NCBI RefSeq assembly: GCF_002379085.1
Contig: NZ_NBZW01000024.1
Coordinates: forward strand, 1 to 64,000
Direction: 5' to 3'
Origin: Polaromonas sp. AET17H-212
Lineage (GTDB): Bacteria; Pseudomonadota; Gammaproteobacteria; Burkholderiales; Burkholderiaceae_C
DNA: 64,000 bases
Made by a program: the position numbers and the translations under genes. The notes under the pieces were generated by a model. It was not told the origin of the DNA. It made no database searches and worked only from the letters and a program-made list of their open reading frames with translations. Shown piece by piece: positions 19,971 through 27,600 of this stretch (position 1 is its first letter; every line of letters begins with the position of its first letter).

Positions 19971-21155
19971 ATGCATCGTCGCACGCTGATCGCGCTTGCC
20001 GCACTCGCCACCGCTTTGGTTTCGCCGCTGGCCCTGAGCCAGGCCAAAGAAATCAAGATCGCCCACATCTACAGCAAGACCGGCCCGCTGGAGGCCTATG
20101 GCAAGCAGACGGCCACCGGTTTCATGATGGGCCTGGACTACGCCACGGGCGGCACCATGATGGTGGCCGGCAAAAAAATCGTGGTGATCGAAAAGGACGA
20201 CCAGGGCAAGCCGGACCAGGGCAAATCCCTGCTGGCTGCGGCTTATGGCGATGACAAGGTCGATCTGGCTGTCGGCCCCACGGCCTCGCCCGTGGCGCTG
20301 GCCATGCTGCCGGTCGCTGAAGAGTACAAGAAGATTTTGCTGGTCGAGCCCGCGGTGGCCGACTCCATCACCGGCGACAAGTGGAACAAGTACATTTTCC
20401 GCACCGGCCGCAACAGCTCGCAGGACGCGATTTCCAACGCCGTGGCGCTGGACAAGGAGGGCGTGACGATTGCCACCATGGCGCAGGACTCGGCGTTCGG
20501 CCGCGACGGCGTCAAGGCCTTCAAGGAAGCCATCAAGAAGGGCAAGCTGGTGCATGAAGAGTACCTGCCGCCAGCGACCACCGACTTCACGGCCGGCGGC
20601 CAGCGCCTGATCGACAAGCTCAAGGGACTGCCGGGCCGCAAGGTGATCTTCATCATCTGGGCCGGTGGCAATCCGTTCAAGATCGCCGACATGGACCTGA
20701 AGCGCCACGGCATCGAGATCGCCACCGGCGGCAACATCCTGCCTGCGATGGTGGCCTACAAGCAGTTCCCCGGCATGGAAGGCGCCGCTTATTACTACTT
20801 CGGCATGCCGAAAAACCCGGTCAATGACGCCATGGTGGCCCAGCACTACAAGCAGTTCAAGGCGCCGCCTGACTTCTTCACCGCCGGCGGTTTCTCGGCT
20901 GCGATGGCCGTCGTCACCGCGCTGAAAAACAGCAAGGGCGATGCCAGCGCCAACACGCTGATCAAGACCATGGAAGGCATGAGTTTCGACACGCCCAAAG
21001 GCAAGATGACCTTCCGCAAGGAAGACCACCAGGCCATGCAGAGCATGTACCACTTCAAGATCAAGGTGGACCCGGCCTTTGCCTGGGGCGTGCCTGAACT
21101 CGTGCGCGAGATCAAGGCGGAAGAGATGCAGATCCCGATCCGCAACAAACGCTAA
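19971..21155 (+). CDS. Branched-chain-type ABC transporter substrate-binding protein (first)
   Basis: 394 aa periplasmic type I binding protein. The signal peptide ends near ALSQA (about residue 24), then KEIKIAHIYSKTGPLEAYGKQTATGF. GPTASPVALAMLPVAEEYK and FRTGRNSSQDAISNAVAL are Peripla_BP_6-like. Ribosome binding site AGGAGA lies at 19960-19965. It is the first gene under the sigma-54 promoter. The ligand is unknown; sigma-54 control and the hydrolase later in the operon favour an aromatic, amide or ester compound over amino acids, but that is inference. Confidence 0.92.
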   Translation: MHRRTLIALAALATALVSPLALSQAKEIKIAHIYSKTGPLEAYGKQTATGFMMGLDYATGGTMMVAGKKIVVIEKDDQGKPDQGKSLLAAAYGDDKVDLAVGPTASPVALAMLPVAEEYKKILLVEPAVADSITGDKWNKYIFRTGRNSSQDAISNAVALDKEGVTIATMAQDSAFGRDGVKAFKEAIKKGKLVHEEYLPPATTDFTAGGQRLIDKLKGLPGRKVIFIIWAGGNPFKIADMDLKRHGIEIATGGNILPAMVAYKQFPGMEGAAYYYFGMPKNPVNDAMVAQHYKQFKAPPDFFTAGGFSAAMAVVTALKNSKGDASANTLIKTMEGMSFDTPKGKMTFRKEDHQAMQSMYHFKIKVDPAFAWGVPELVREIKAEEMQIPIRNKR

Positions 21156-21172
21156 AACAGCGTGCTCGGCTA

Positions 21173-21201
21173 CTGCGCAACCGCCATGCCGCGTTGCGCA
21201 G
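21173..21201 (+). promoter_or_regulatory. Strong hairpin between binding-protein and ATPase genes
   Basis: CTGCGCAAC (21173-21181) and GTTGCGCAG (21193-21201) form a perfect 9 bp stem. A second stem, ATGGAC / GTCCAT (21216-21232), follows. No T-run. It probably protects the abundant binding-protein mRNA from decay. Confidence 0.6.
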
Positions 21202-21300
21202 TGCTCGAAATCCTCATGGACCTTTAGTCCATTCCGGTTTCTGCGCGCTGTGCGCCTTGCCCGACGATTGCTCGCTACGCCGCTCCCGCTGTTTTGGGGG
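21202..21300. repeat. Possible family-wide intergenic repeat
   Basis: The stretch beginning GTGCTCGAAATCCTCATG, then the small stem, then CCGGTTTCTGCGCGCTG and GCTCGCTACGCC, resembles from memory a repeat found between many genes in Comamonadaceae. I see only this copy here, so the assignment is tentative. Confidence 0.35.
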
Positions 21301-21310
21301 TGCAAAAAAT

Positions 21311-22141
21311 ATGCTTCAAACCAAAGAACTCACGATCCGCTTCGGCGGGCACGTGGCGGTCAATGCTGTCAGCTGCACCTTTGCGCCTGGCACCTTGACG
21401 GCCATTGTTGGCCCGAACGGCGCCGGCAAGACCACGTATTTCAACCTGATCTCGGGTCAGCTCAAGGCCAGCAGCGGCACGGTTTTTCTCAATGGCGAGG
21501 ACATCTCCGGCCTGAGCGCCTCGGCACGCACGCTGGCCGGCCTGGGCCGGGCTTTCCAGCTGACCAACCTGTTTCCCAACCTGTCGGTGCTGGAAAACGT
21601 GCGTCTGGCGGTGCAGGCCACGCACCACGGCAAACACCGGCGCGGCCTGAACCTGTGGAGCATCTGGAGCGACCACAAGGCCTTGCTGCAGCGCGCCGAA
21701 GAAATCCTGGAAATCGTGGCGATGCAGGGCAAAGCCGCGATGCCGGTGGCCAGCCTGCCGCATGGTGATCAGCGCAAACTTGAGGTGGCCTTGCTGATGG
21801 CGCTGGAGTCGCAGGTGTTCATGTTCGACGAACCGACCGCCGGCATGAGCACCGACGAGGCGCCCGTGATCCTGAACCTGATCCGCCAGCTCAAGCAGGA
21901 CAAGAGCAAGACGATTTTGCTGGTGGAGCACAAGATGGATGTGGTGCGCGAACTCGCCGACCGCATCATCGTGCTGCACAACGGCGCGCTGGTGGCCGAT
22001 GGCGAGCCGGCCGAGGTGATTGCGTCGCCGATTGTGCAGGAAGCTTATCTGGGGGCAAGCCCCCAGAACGCTTTCGCACAAGACAGGACGCCCCCCCATC
22101 CCGGCCTTCCCCCTCGAGGGGAAAGGAGTGAACAGCCATGA
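21311..22141 (+). CDS. livG: ABC transporter ATP-binding protein, LivG type, with unusual C-terminal tail
   Basis: 276 aa. Walker A is GPNGAGKTTYFNL (near residue 37), the signature region is degenerate (LPHGDQRKLEVALL), and Walker B is VFMFDEPTAGM. LivG proteins usually end at about EAYLG. Here 27 more residues follow (ASPQNAFAQDRTPPHPGLPP...), encoded by a hairpin and a GC-rich palindrome that look like intergenic repeat. The stop overlaps the livF start (ATGA). Start ATG 21311 has no strong ribosome binding site. Confidence 0.9.
   Translation: MLQTKELTIRFGGHVAVNAVSCTFAPGTLTAIVGPNGAGKTTYFNLISGQLKASSGTVFLNGEDISGLSASARTLAGLGRAFQLTNLFPNLSVLENVRLAVQATHHGKHRRGLNLWSIWSDHKALLQRAEEILEIVAMQGKAAMPVASLPHGDQRKLEVALLMALESQVFMFDEPTAGMSTDEAPVILNLIRQLKQDKSKTILLVEHKMDVVRELADRIIVLHNGALVADGEPAEVIASPIVQEAYLGASPQNAFAQDRTPPHPGLPPRGERSEQP
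22049..22121 (+). repeat. Hairpin and GC-rich palindrome captured in the livG 3' end
   Basis: CTGGGGGC / GCCCCCAG is a perfect 8 bp stem (22049-22066) placed exactly where LivG normally ends. CCCCTCGAGGGG (22110-22121) is a perfect palindrome. Both look non-coding in origin but are read as the livG tail. Confidence 0.5.
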
Positions 22142-22863
22142 CAAAAAATTTGCTGACATTGGAGGGCGTGCACACGCACATCGGCGCGTACCACATCCTG
22201 CACGGGGTGGACCTATCGATTCCGCGCGGCCAGCTGACCATGCTGCTGGGCCGCAACGGTGCCGGAAAAACCACGACACTGCGTACCATCATGGGCCTGT
22301 GGCAGGCCTCGCAAGGGCGTGTCAGTTTTTCGGGCCGTGACATCACGAAACTCAGCACGCCGCAGATTGCCGAACTCAACATCGCCTACGTGCCCGAAAG
22401 CATGGGCATTTTCTCGGACCTCACGGTCAAGGAAAACATGTTGCTGGCTGCGCGCAGCGCCAGACGTGCCAGCCAGATGGACGAAGCACGCCTGCAGTGG
22501 ATCTTCTCGCTGTTTCCGGCGGTCGAAAAATTCTGGAACCACCCGGCGGGCAAACTCTCCGGTGGCCAAAAGCAGATGCTGGCCGTGGCCCGCGCCATTG
22601 TGGAGCCGCGTGAACTGCTGATCGTCGACGAACCCAGCAAGGGCCTGGCGCCAGCCATCATCAACAACATGATCGATGCGTTTGCGCAGCTCAAGGCCAG
22701 CGGCGTGACGATTTTGCTGGTGGAGCAGAACATCAGTTTTGCCAAACGCCTGGGCGACAGCGTGGCCGTGATGGACAACGGCCGCGTCGTGCATGCCGGG
22801 TCCATGGCCGAACTGGCCGAAGACGCTGCCTTGCAGCAATCACTGCTGGGACTGGCACTATGA
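22138..22863 (+). CDS. livF: ABC transporter ATP-binding protein, LivF type
   Basis: 241 aa. Walker A GRNGAGKTTTLR, signature LSGGQKQMLAVARA, Walker B LLIVDEPSKGLAP, and the switch His in VEQN region are all present. It overlaps livG by ATGA and livH by ATGA. Ribosome binding site AAAGGAG lies at 22122-22128. With LivG it powers the permease pair LivH/LivM. Confidence 0.94.
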   Translation: MTKNLLTLEGVHTHIGAYHILHGVDLSIPRGQLTMLLGRNGAGKTTTLRTIMGLWQASQGRVSFSGRDITKLSTPQIAELNIAYVPESMGIFSDLTVKENMLLAARSARRASQMDEARLQWIFSLFPAVEKFWNHPAGKLSGGQKQMLAVARAIVEPRELLIVDEPSKGLAPAIINNMIDAFAQLKASGVTILLVEQNISFAKRLGDSVAVMDNGRVVHAGSMAELAEDAALQQSLLGLAL

Positions 22864-23843
22864 AAACCCTTGATTTCGACTGGAAACCGCTGGCGCTCGT
22901 GCCCCTGCTCGCTGTGGGGGTGTTCCCCTTCATCGGCTCCAGCTCGACCTGGCTCACGCTCACGGTGGCCGGCCTGGCCATGGGCATGATCATCTTCATC
23001 ATCGCCTCCGGGCTGACGCTGGTGTTCGGCCTGATGGACGTGCTCAATTTCGGCCACGGCGTGTTCATCGCGCTGGGCGCCTTTGTGGCCACCAGCGTGC
23101 TGGGCGCCATGAGCGACTGGACCGGCTCGCAGGAGCTGTGGCGCAACCTGGTGGCGGTGCTGCCGGCCATGCTGGTGGCGATGCTGGTGGCCGGTGCCGT
23201 CGGCCTGGCGTTTGAGCGTTTCATCGTGCGGCCGGTCTACGGCCAGCACCTCAAGCAGATTCTCATCACCATGGGTGGCATGATCATCGGCGAGGAACTG
23301 ATCAAGGTGATCTGGGGTCCGGCGCAGATCGCGCTGCCCTTGCCCGAGGCCATGCGCGGCTCGCTGCTGGTCGGTGACGCGGCGATTGAAAAATACCGGC
23401 TGATCGCCGTGGTTGTTGGCCTGGCGGTGTTTGCCCTGCTGGCCTGGACGCTGGCGCGCACCAAGATCGGCCTGCTGATCCGTGCCGGCGTGCAGGACCG
23501 CGAGATGGTCGAGTCGCTGGGCTACCGCATCAAACGCCTGTTTGTCGGCGTGTTTGTGGTCGGCAGCGCTCTGGCCGGCCTGGGTGGCGTGATGTGGGGC
23601 CTGTACCAGCAGAACGTGGTTCCGCAGATGGGCGCGCAGGTCAACGTGCTGATCTTCATCGTGATCATCATAGGCGGGCTCGGTTCAACCGGCGGCGCGC
23701 TGATAGGCGCCTTGCTGGTGGGCCTGATGGCCAACTACACCGGTTTCCTGGCGCCCAAGGTGGCGTTGTTTTCCAACATCGCGCTGATGGCTGCGGTGCT
23801 GCTGTGGCGGCCGCAGGGCATCTACCCCGTGACCAACCGCTGA
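22860..23843 (+). CDS. livH: Branched-chain-type ABC transporter permease, LivH type
   Basis: 327 aa inner-membrane protein with about 8-9 hydrophobic segments. LTLVFGLMDVLNFGHGVFIALGAF near residue 52 and GALIGALLVGLMANYTGFL near the end are LivH-family signatures. GGLGSTGGAL is the cytoplasmic coupling region. Overlaps livF by four bases (ATGA). Confidence 0.94.
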   Translation: MKTLDFDWKPLALVPLLAVGVFPFIGSSSTWLTLTVAGLAMGMIIFIIASGLTLVFGLMDVLNFGHGVFIALGAFVATSVLGAMSDWTGSQELWRNLVAVLPAMLVAMLVAGAVGLAFERFIVRPVYGQHLKQILITMGGMIIGEELIKVIWGPAQIALPLPEAMRGSLLVGDAAIEKYRLIAVVVGLAVFALLAWTLARTKIGLLIRAGVQDREMVESLGYRIKRLFVGVFVVGSALAGLGGVMWGLYQQNVVPQMGAQVNVLIFIVIIIGGLGSTGGALIGALLVGLMANYTGFLAPKVALFSNIALMAAVLLWRPQGIYPVTNR

Positions 23844-23854
23844 GGACGCGCCCG

Positions 23855-24946
23855 ATGAACACCTTCCTCACCCGCGTTCTTTCCGGCGACTTTCCGCGCA
23901 ACCGTGTGCTGGCCGTGATTCTGGTCGGCCTGCTGCTGGCACTGGCGTTTGCACCCTTCATTTTCCCCGGCGTCAAGGCGCTCAACGTCGCCGCCAAGGT
24001 GCTGATTTTCATCGTGCTGGTGGCCAGCTTTGACCTGCTGCTGGGTTACACCGGCATTGTCAGTTTTGCGCACACCATGTTCTTCGGCATCGGTGCCTAT
24101 GGCATTGCCGTGGCCACCACCCACCTGGGCCCAACCTGGGCGGCGCTGGCCGTGGGCCTGCTCTGCGCGCTGGCGCTGTCGTTTGTGCTGTCGCTCGCCG
24201 TCGGTCTGTTTTCGCTGCGGGTCAAGGCCATCTTTTTTGCCATGATCACGCTGGCCGTGGCCTCGGCCTTCCAGACGCTGGCCTCGCAGCTGTCGGACAT
24301 CACCGGCGGTGAGGACGGCCTGACTTTCAAGGTGCCCGAGCTGCTGTCGCCGAGCTTCGAGTTCATGGCGCAGCCTTTCCTGGGCGTGTCGATGGATGGT
24401 CGCCTGCTTTGTTACTACCTGCTGTTTGTGATTGCGCTGGTGCTGCTGCTGAGCCTGCTGCGCATCGTCAACTCGCCCTTCGGCCGCGTGCTGCAGGCGA
24501 TTCGCGAGAACGAGTTCCGCGCTGAAGCCATTGGCTACCGCGTGGTGGTTTACCGCACCACCTCCAGCGTGCTGTCGGCCTTGTTTGCCACCGTGGCCGG
24601 CGCCATGCTGGCGCTCTGGCTGCGTTACAACGGCCCGGACACCTCGCTGTCGTTCGAAATCATGATCGACGTGCTGCTGATTGTCGTGATCGGCGGCATG
24701 GGCACGATTTATGGCGCAGCCATAGGCGCGGCCCTGTTTCTGGTGGCGCAAAGCTACCTGCAGGACCTGTTGCGCCTGGGCAGCGAAGCCGCGACCGGCC
24801 TGCCGTGGCTGGCGGCCTTGTTGTCACCCGACCGCTGGCTGCTCTGGCTCGGCGTCCTGTTTGTTTTATCGGTGTATTACTTTCCCACCGGCGTGGTGGG
24901 GCGGCTCAGGGCCGCGCGTAGCCAGGGAACAACCCCCCGGACCTGA
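23855..24946 (+). CDS. livM: Branched-chain-type ABC transporter permease, LivM type
   Basis: 363 aa inner-membrane protein with about 9-10 hydrophobic segments. FDLLLGYTGIVSFAHTMFFGIGAYG and IRENEFRAEAIGYRV (coupling region) are LivM-like, and GGMGTIYGAAIGAALFL follows. ATG 23855 is preferred because it begins just before the first helix and 11 bases after livH. Confidence 0.94.
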   Translation: MNTFLTRVLSGDFPRNRVLAVILVGLLLALAFAPFIFPGVKALNVAAKVLIFIVLVASFDLLLGYTGIVSFAHTMFFGIGAYGIAVATTHLGPTWAALAVGLLCALALSFVLSLAVGLFSLRVKAIFFAMITLAVASAFQTLASQLSDITGGEDGLTFKVPELLSPSFEFMAQPFLGVSMDGRLLCYYLLFVIALVLLLSLLRIVNSPFGRVLQAIRENEFRAEAIGYRVVVYRTTSSVLSALFATVAGAMLALWLRYNGPDTSLSFEIMIDVLLIVVIGGMGTIYGAAIGAALFLVAQSYLQDLLRLGSEAATGLPWLAALLSPDRWLLWLGVLFVLSVYYFPTGVVGRLRAARSQGTTPRT

Positions 24947-24975
24947 ATGCCAGGCCACCCGCAGGAGACAAAAAG

Positions 24976-26118
24976 ATGACGACAAGCTTCAAGACCTGGG
25001 GTCGACAGATGCTGGCCGCGCTGGCCCTTTGCGGGCTGGGCGGCATGGCGCAGGCGGCTGATCTGGTCATTGGTCAGGTCGCGCCGCTCTCGGGTGTGCT
25101 GGCCAGCACCGGCCACCAGATGGTGGTGGGCGGCAAGATCTATTTCGACCACATCAATGCGCAGGGCGGGGTGCACGGCGCAAAAATCCGCCACGAGGTG
25201 GTGGACGACGGCTACAAGGTGCCCGAGACCGTGCGCCTCACGCGCGAGATGCTGGCCAAACCCGAGGTGGTGGCCCTGTTCGGCTTTGCCGGCACGGCCA
25301 ACGTCACGCAGTTGTTGACCGACGGCGTGCTCGATGTCGGCGGCGCCGCCCTGGTGGCGCCCTACACCGGCGGCGAGTCGCTGCGCAACCCCTTCAACCC
25401 CTGGATCTTTCATGTACGCGCCGGTTATGCCGACGAGGCCGAACACATGGTGCAGCAGGTGACGACGCTGGGCATGAGCCGCATCGCGGTGATGTACCAG
25501 GACGACGGCTTCGGCAAGGCCGGCCTGCTGGGCGTCGAAAACGCGCTGGCCAAACGCAAGCTGAAGCTGGCCGTGGCGGCCGGTTATGAGCGCAACACCG
25601 ACAAGGTCGAAGAGGCGGTCAAAAAGATCAAGGCGTCGGACGCGCAGGCCATCATCATGATTTCGGTCAACAAATCCACGGCGGCTTTTGTCAAACTCTA
25701 CCGCGAGACCGGCGGCGGTGCGCAGCTCTACAACATCTCGGTGGTGGACCCGGCCGAACTCGTCCGGCTCGCTGGCCTGAAAAATGCCCACGGGCTGGGC
25801 ATCAGCCAGGTGGTGCCTTACCCCTTCATGCCGAACACGCCGGTGGTGCGTGAATACCATGCATTGCTGAAAAAGTACGCGCCCGCCGAAGTCGTCAACT
25901 ACACGAGTTTTGAGGAATTTGTCGGCGCCAAGGTGCTGGTCGAAGCCCTGCGGCGTGCCGGCCCCAACCCGACACGCGCCAGGATTGTCAAGGCGCTGGA
26001 GTCCATGAACAGCTTCGACACCGGCGGTGTCGTCGTCAACTATTCACCGGCCAACCGCATCGGTTCCCGTTATGTGGAAGTGACCGTGATCGGCAGCACC
26101 GGCAAGCTGCTGAAGTAG
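24976..26118 (+). CDS. Branched-chain-type ABC transporter substrate-binding protein (second)
   Basis: 380 aa. The signal peptide ends near GMAQAA (about residue 28), then DLVIGQVAPLSGVLASTGHQMVVGGKIYF. GFAGTANVTQLL and VMYQDDGFGKAGLLGVENAL are Peripla_BP_6-like. It is a distinct protein from the first binding protein (different ligand-contact segments, shorter). Two receptors in one operon would let one ABC core take up two ligands. Ribosome binding site GGAGA lies 10 bases before ATG 24976. Confidence 0.92.
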   Translation: MTTSFKTWGRQMLAALALCGLGGMAQAADLVIGQVAPLSGVLASTGHQMVVGGKIYFDHINAQGGVHGAKIRHEVVDDGYKVPETVRLTREMLAKPEVVALFGFAGTANVTQLLTDGVLDVGGAALVAPYTGGESLRNPFNPWIFHVRAGYADEAEHMVQQVTTLGMSRIAVMYQDDGFGKAGLLGVENALAKRKLKLAVAAGYERNTDKVEEAVKKIKASDAQAIIMISVNKSTAAFVKLYRETGGGAQLYNISVVDPAELVRLAGLKNAHGLGISQVVPYPFMPNTPVVREYHALLKKYAPAEVVNYTSFEEFVGAKVLVEALRRAGPNPTRARIVKALESMNSFDTGGVVVNYSPANRIGSRYVEVTVIGSTGKLLK

Positions 26119-26169
26119 CCGCCGCGGTGCGTGCCCAGAGAAGAACATTTAAACCAGAGAGTCCGCTTC

Positions 26170-27036
26170 ATGCAATTCACGTCAGAGTATTTGACCTGCG
26201 CCGGGCGCGAGATCCACTACACCGAATGGGGCCACCAGCACAGTGCCACCGTCATCGCCTGGCACGGGCTGGCCCGCACCGGGCGCGACATGGACGAGCT
26301 GGCGGCGCACCTGAGTGACCGCTACCGCGTGATCTGTCCCGACACCATCGGACGCGGCCTGAGCCAGTGGAGCCCGGACCCGAAAGGTGAATACCAGTTG
26401 GCGTTTTACGCGCGCATTGCGGCAGACCTGTTTGAGCAGTTGCACATCGCCAGGGCGCACTGGGTCGGCACCTCCATGGGCGGCGCCATCGGCACGGTCT
26501 GCGCGTCCGGCCTGTTCGAGCCCGCCATGAAGGGCCGCATCCAGAGCCTGGTGCTCAACGACACCGCGCCGCAGATTGCCGGCCCGGCCGTCGAGCGGAT
26601 CAAGTCCTACGCCGGCAACCCGCCGGCCTTTGACACCATGCTGGCACTCGAAGCCTTTTTCCGACAGGTCTACAAACCTTACGGCTGGCTCAGCGACGTC
26701 CAGTGGCGCCGCATGACGGAGACCTCTGCACGCCGCCTGCCCGACGGCCGCCTGACACCGCACTACGACCCGGCCATGGTGCAACAGTTCACCCACCACC
26801 CGGGCGACTACCTGATCTGGGAGCATTACGACGCGCTCGAGATTCCGGTGTTGTGCCTGCGCGGCGCAGAGTCCGACCTCGTGCTGCGCGACACCACCGC
26901 CGAGATGCTGACGCGGGGACCGGGTGCGGCCGGCTTGACGCAGGTGATGGAGATTGAGGGCTGCGGCCATGCGCCGGCGCTCAACGTGCCCGACCAGCTG
27001 GAGCGGGTGGCGGCATTCATCGATGCGGTTGCCTGA
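26170..27036 (+). CDS. Alpha/beta hydrolase
   Basis: 288 aa cytoplasmic enzyme. The oxyanion loop is WHGLARTGRD, the nucleophile elbow is GTSMGG (Ser), the acid is in RGAESDLV (Asp), and the catalytic His is in EGCGHAPAL. Complete triad. It is the last gene of the sigma-54-controlled transport operon, 51 bases after the second binding protein. It probably cleaves an ester, amide or C-C bond in the imported compound; the substrate cannot be named. Start ATG 26170 chosen over 26131, which adds unconserved residues. Confidence 0.87.
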   Translation: MQFTSEYLTCAGREIHYTEWGHQHSATVIAWHGLARTGRDMDELAAHLSDRYRVICPDTIGRGLSQWSPDPKGEYQLAFYARIAADLFEQLHIARAHWVGTSMGGAIGTVCASGLFEPAMKGRIQSLVLNDTAPQIAGPAVERIKSYAGNPPAFDTMLALEAFFRQVYKPYGWLSDVQWRRMTETSARRLPDGRLTPHYDPAMVQQFTHHPGDYLIWEHYDALEIPVLCLRGAESDLVLRDTTAEMLTRGPGAAGLTQVMEIEGCGHAPALNVPDQLERVAAFIDAVA

Positions 27037-27045
27037 ACCTGAATT

Positions 27046-27100
27046 GCTATTGATTCAATAGCTGATGGCGCCCGTGGATAGAGGGATGGAGGCCGATTTT
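27046..27100 (-). repeat. Dispersed ~56 bp repeat, copy 5 (only minus-oriented copy)
   Basis: On the minus strand it reads AAAATCGGCCTCCA, then TCCCTCTATCCACGGGCGCC, then GCTAT-N7-ATAGC with perfect 5 bp ends (core 27086 to 27046). It is one of the best-preserved copies and lies between the hydrolase and GNAT genes. Confidence 0.78.
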
Positions 27101-27136
27101 ATGGGCATGATTCCGGCGCCAACGGGCTGGCACGGA

Positions 27137-27589
27137 TCATGTGTCATCGAGATACCCGCGCTCCATGGCCAAGGCCTGGTTTTCAAAAATCGCCATGGCC
27201 GTGCGCATGCGCCTGAAACCCAGTTTCCGGTAGAAGCCTTCCTTGCCGGGAACCGCGTAGAGAATGATTTTCCGGTGGCCACGGGAAAGGTGCACGAGTT
27301 TGGCGACGATCTGCTGGCCCAGGCCTGTTCCCTGGTGGCTGGGCATTACCGCAATGTCGCAGATGTAGGCGCAGTCCACGCCATCGGCCAGCGCCCGGCC
27401 AACTCCGACCAGTTTGCCGTCGTCGTGAACGAAGCAGCGGAACATGCTGTTCGTGAAGACAGTTTTCAGATCGGCCGGTTTCTTGTTTCCCAGCGGCGCC
27501 GCGAGGTAGAGCGCGGAGAGTTCGTTCCAGTCGACGTTGTCAATGAGGTGGGTCCAGACCAGCGGCACATTGTTCTCCTGATCAATCAA
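27137..27589 (-). CDS. GNAT-family N-acetyltransferase
   Basis: 150 aa. The acetyl-CoA-binding motif A reads CDIAVMPSHQGTGLGQQIVAKL, followed by ILYAVPGKEGFYRKLGFRRM (motif B). The substrate is not identifiable. It is 11 bases downstream of the ABC exporter gene on the same strand, so the two may share a transcript. Confidence 0.85.
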   Translation of the reverse strand: MIDQENNVPLVWTHLIDNVDWNELSALYLAAPLGNKKPADLKTVFTNSMFRCFVHDDGKLVGVGRALADGVDCAYICDIAVMPSHQGTGLGQQIVAKLVHLSRGHRKIILYAVPGKEGFYRKLGFRRMRTAMAIFENQALAMERGYLDDT

Positions 27590-27600
27590 GGGCCAACATC

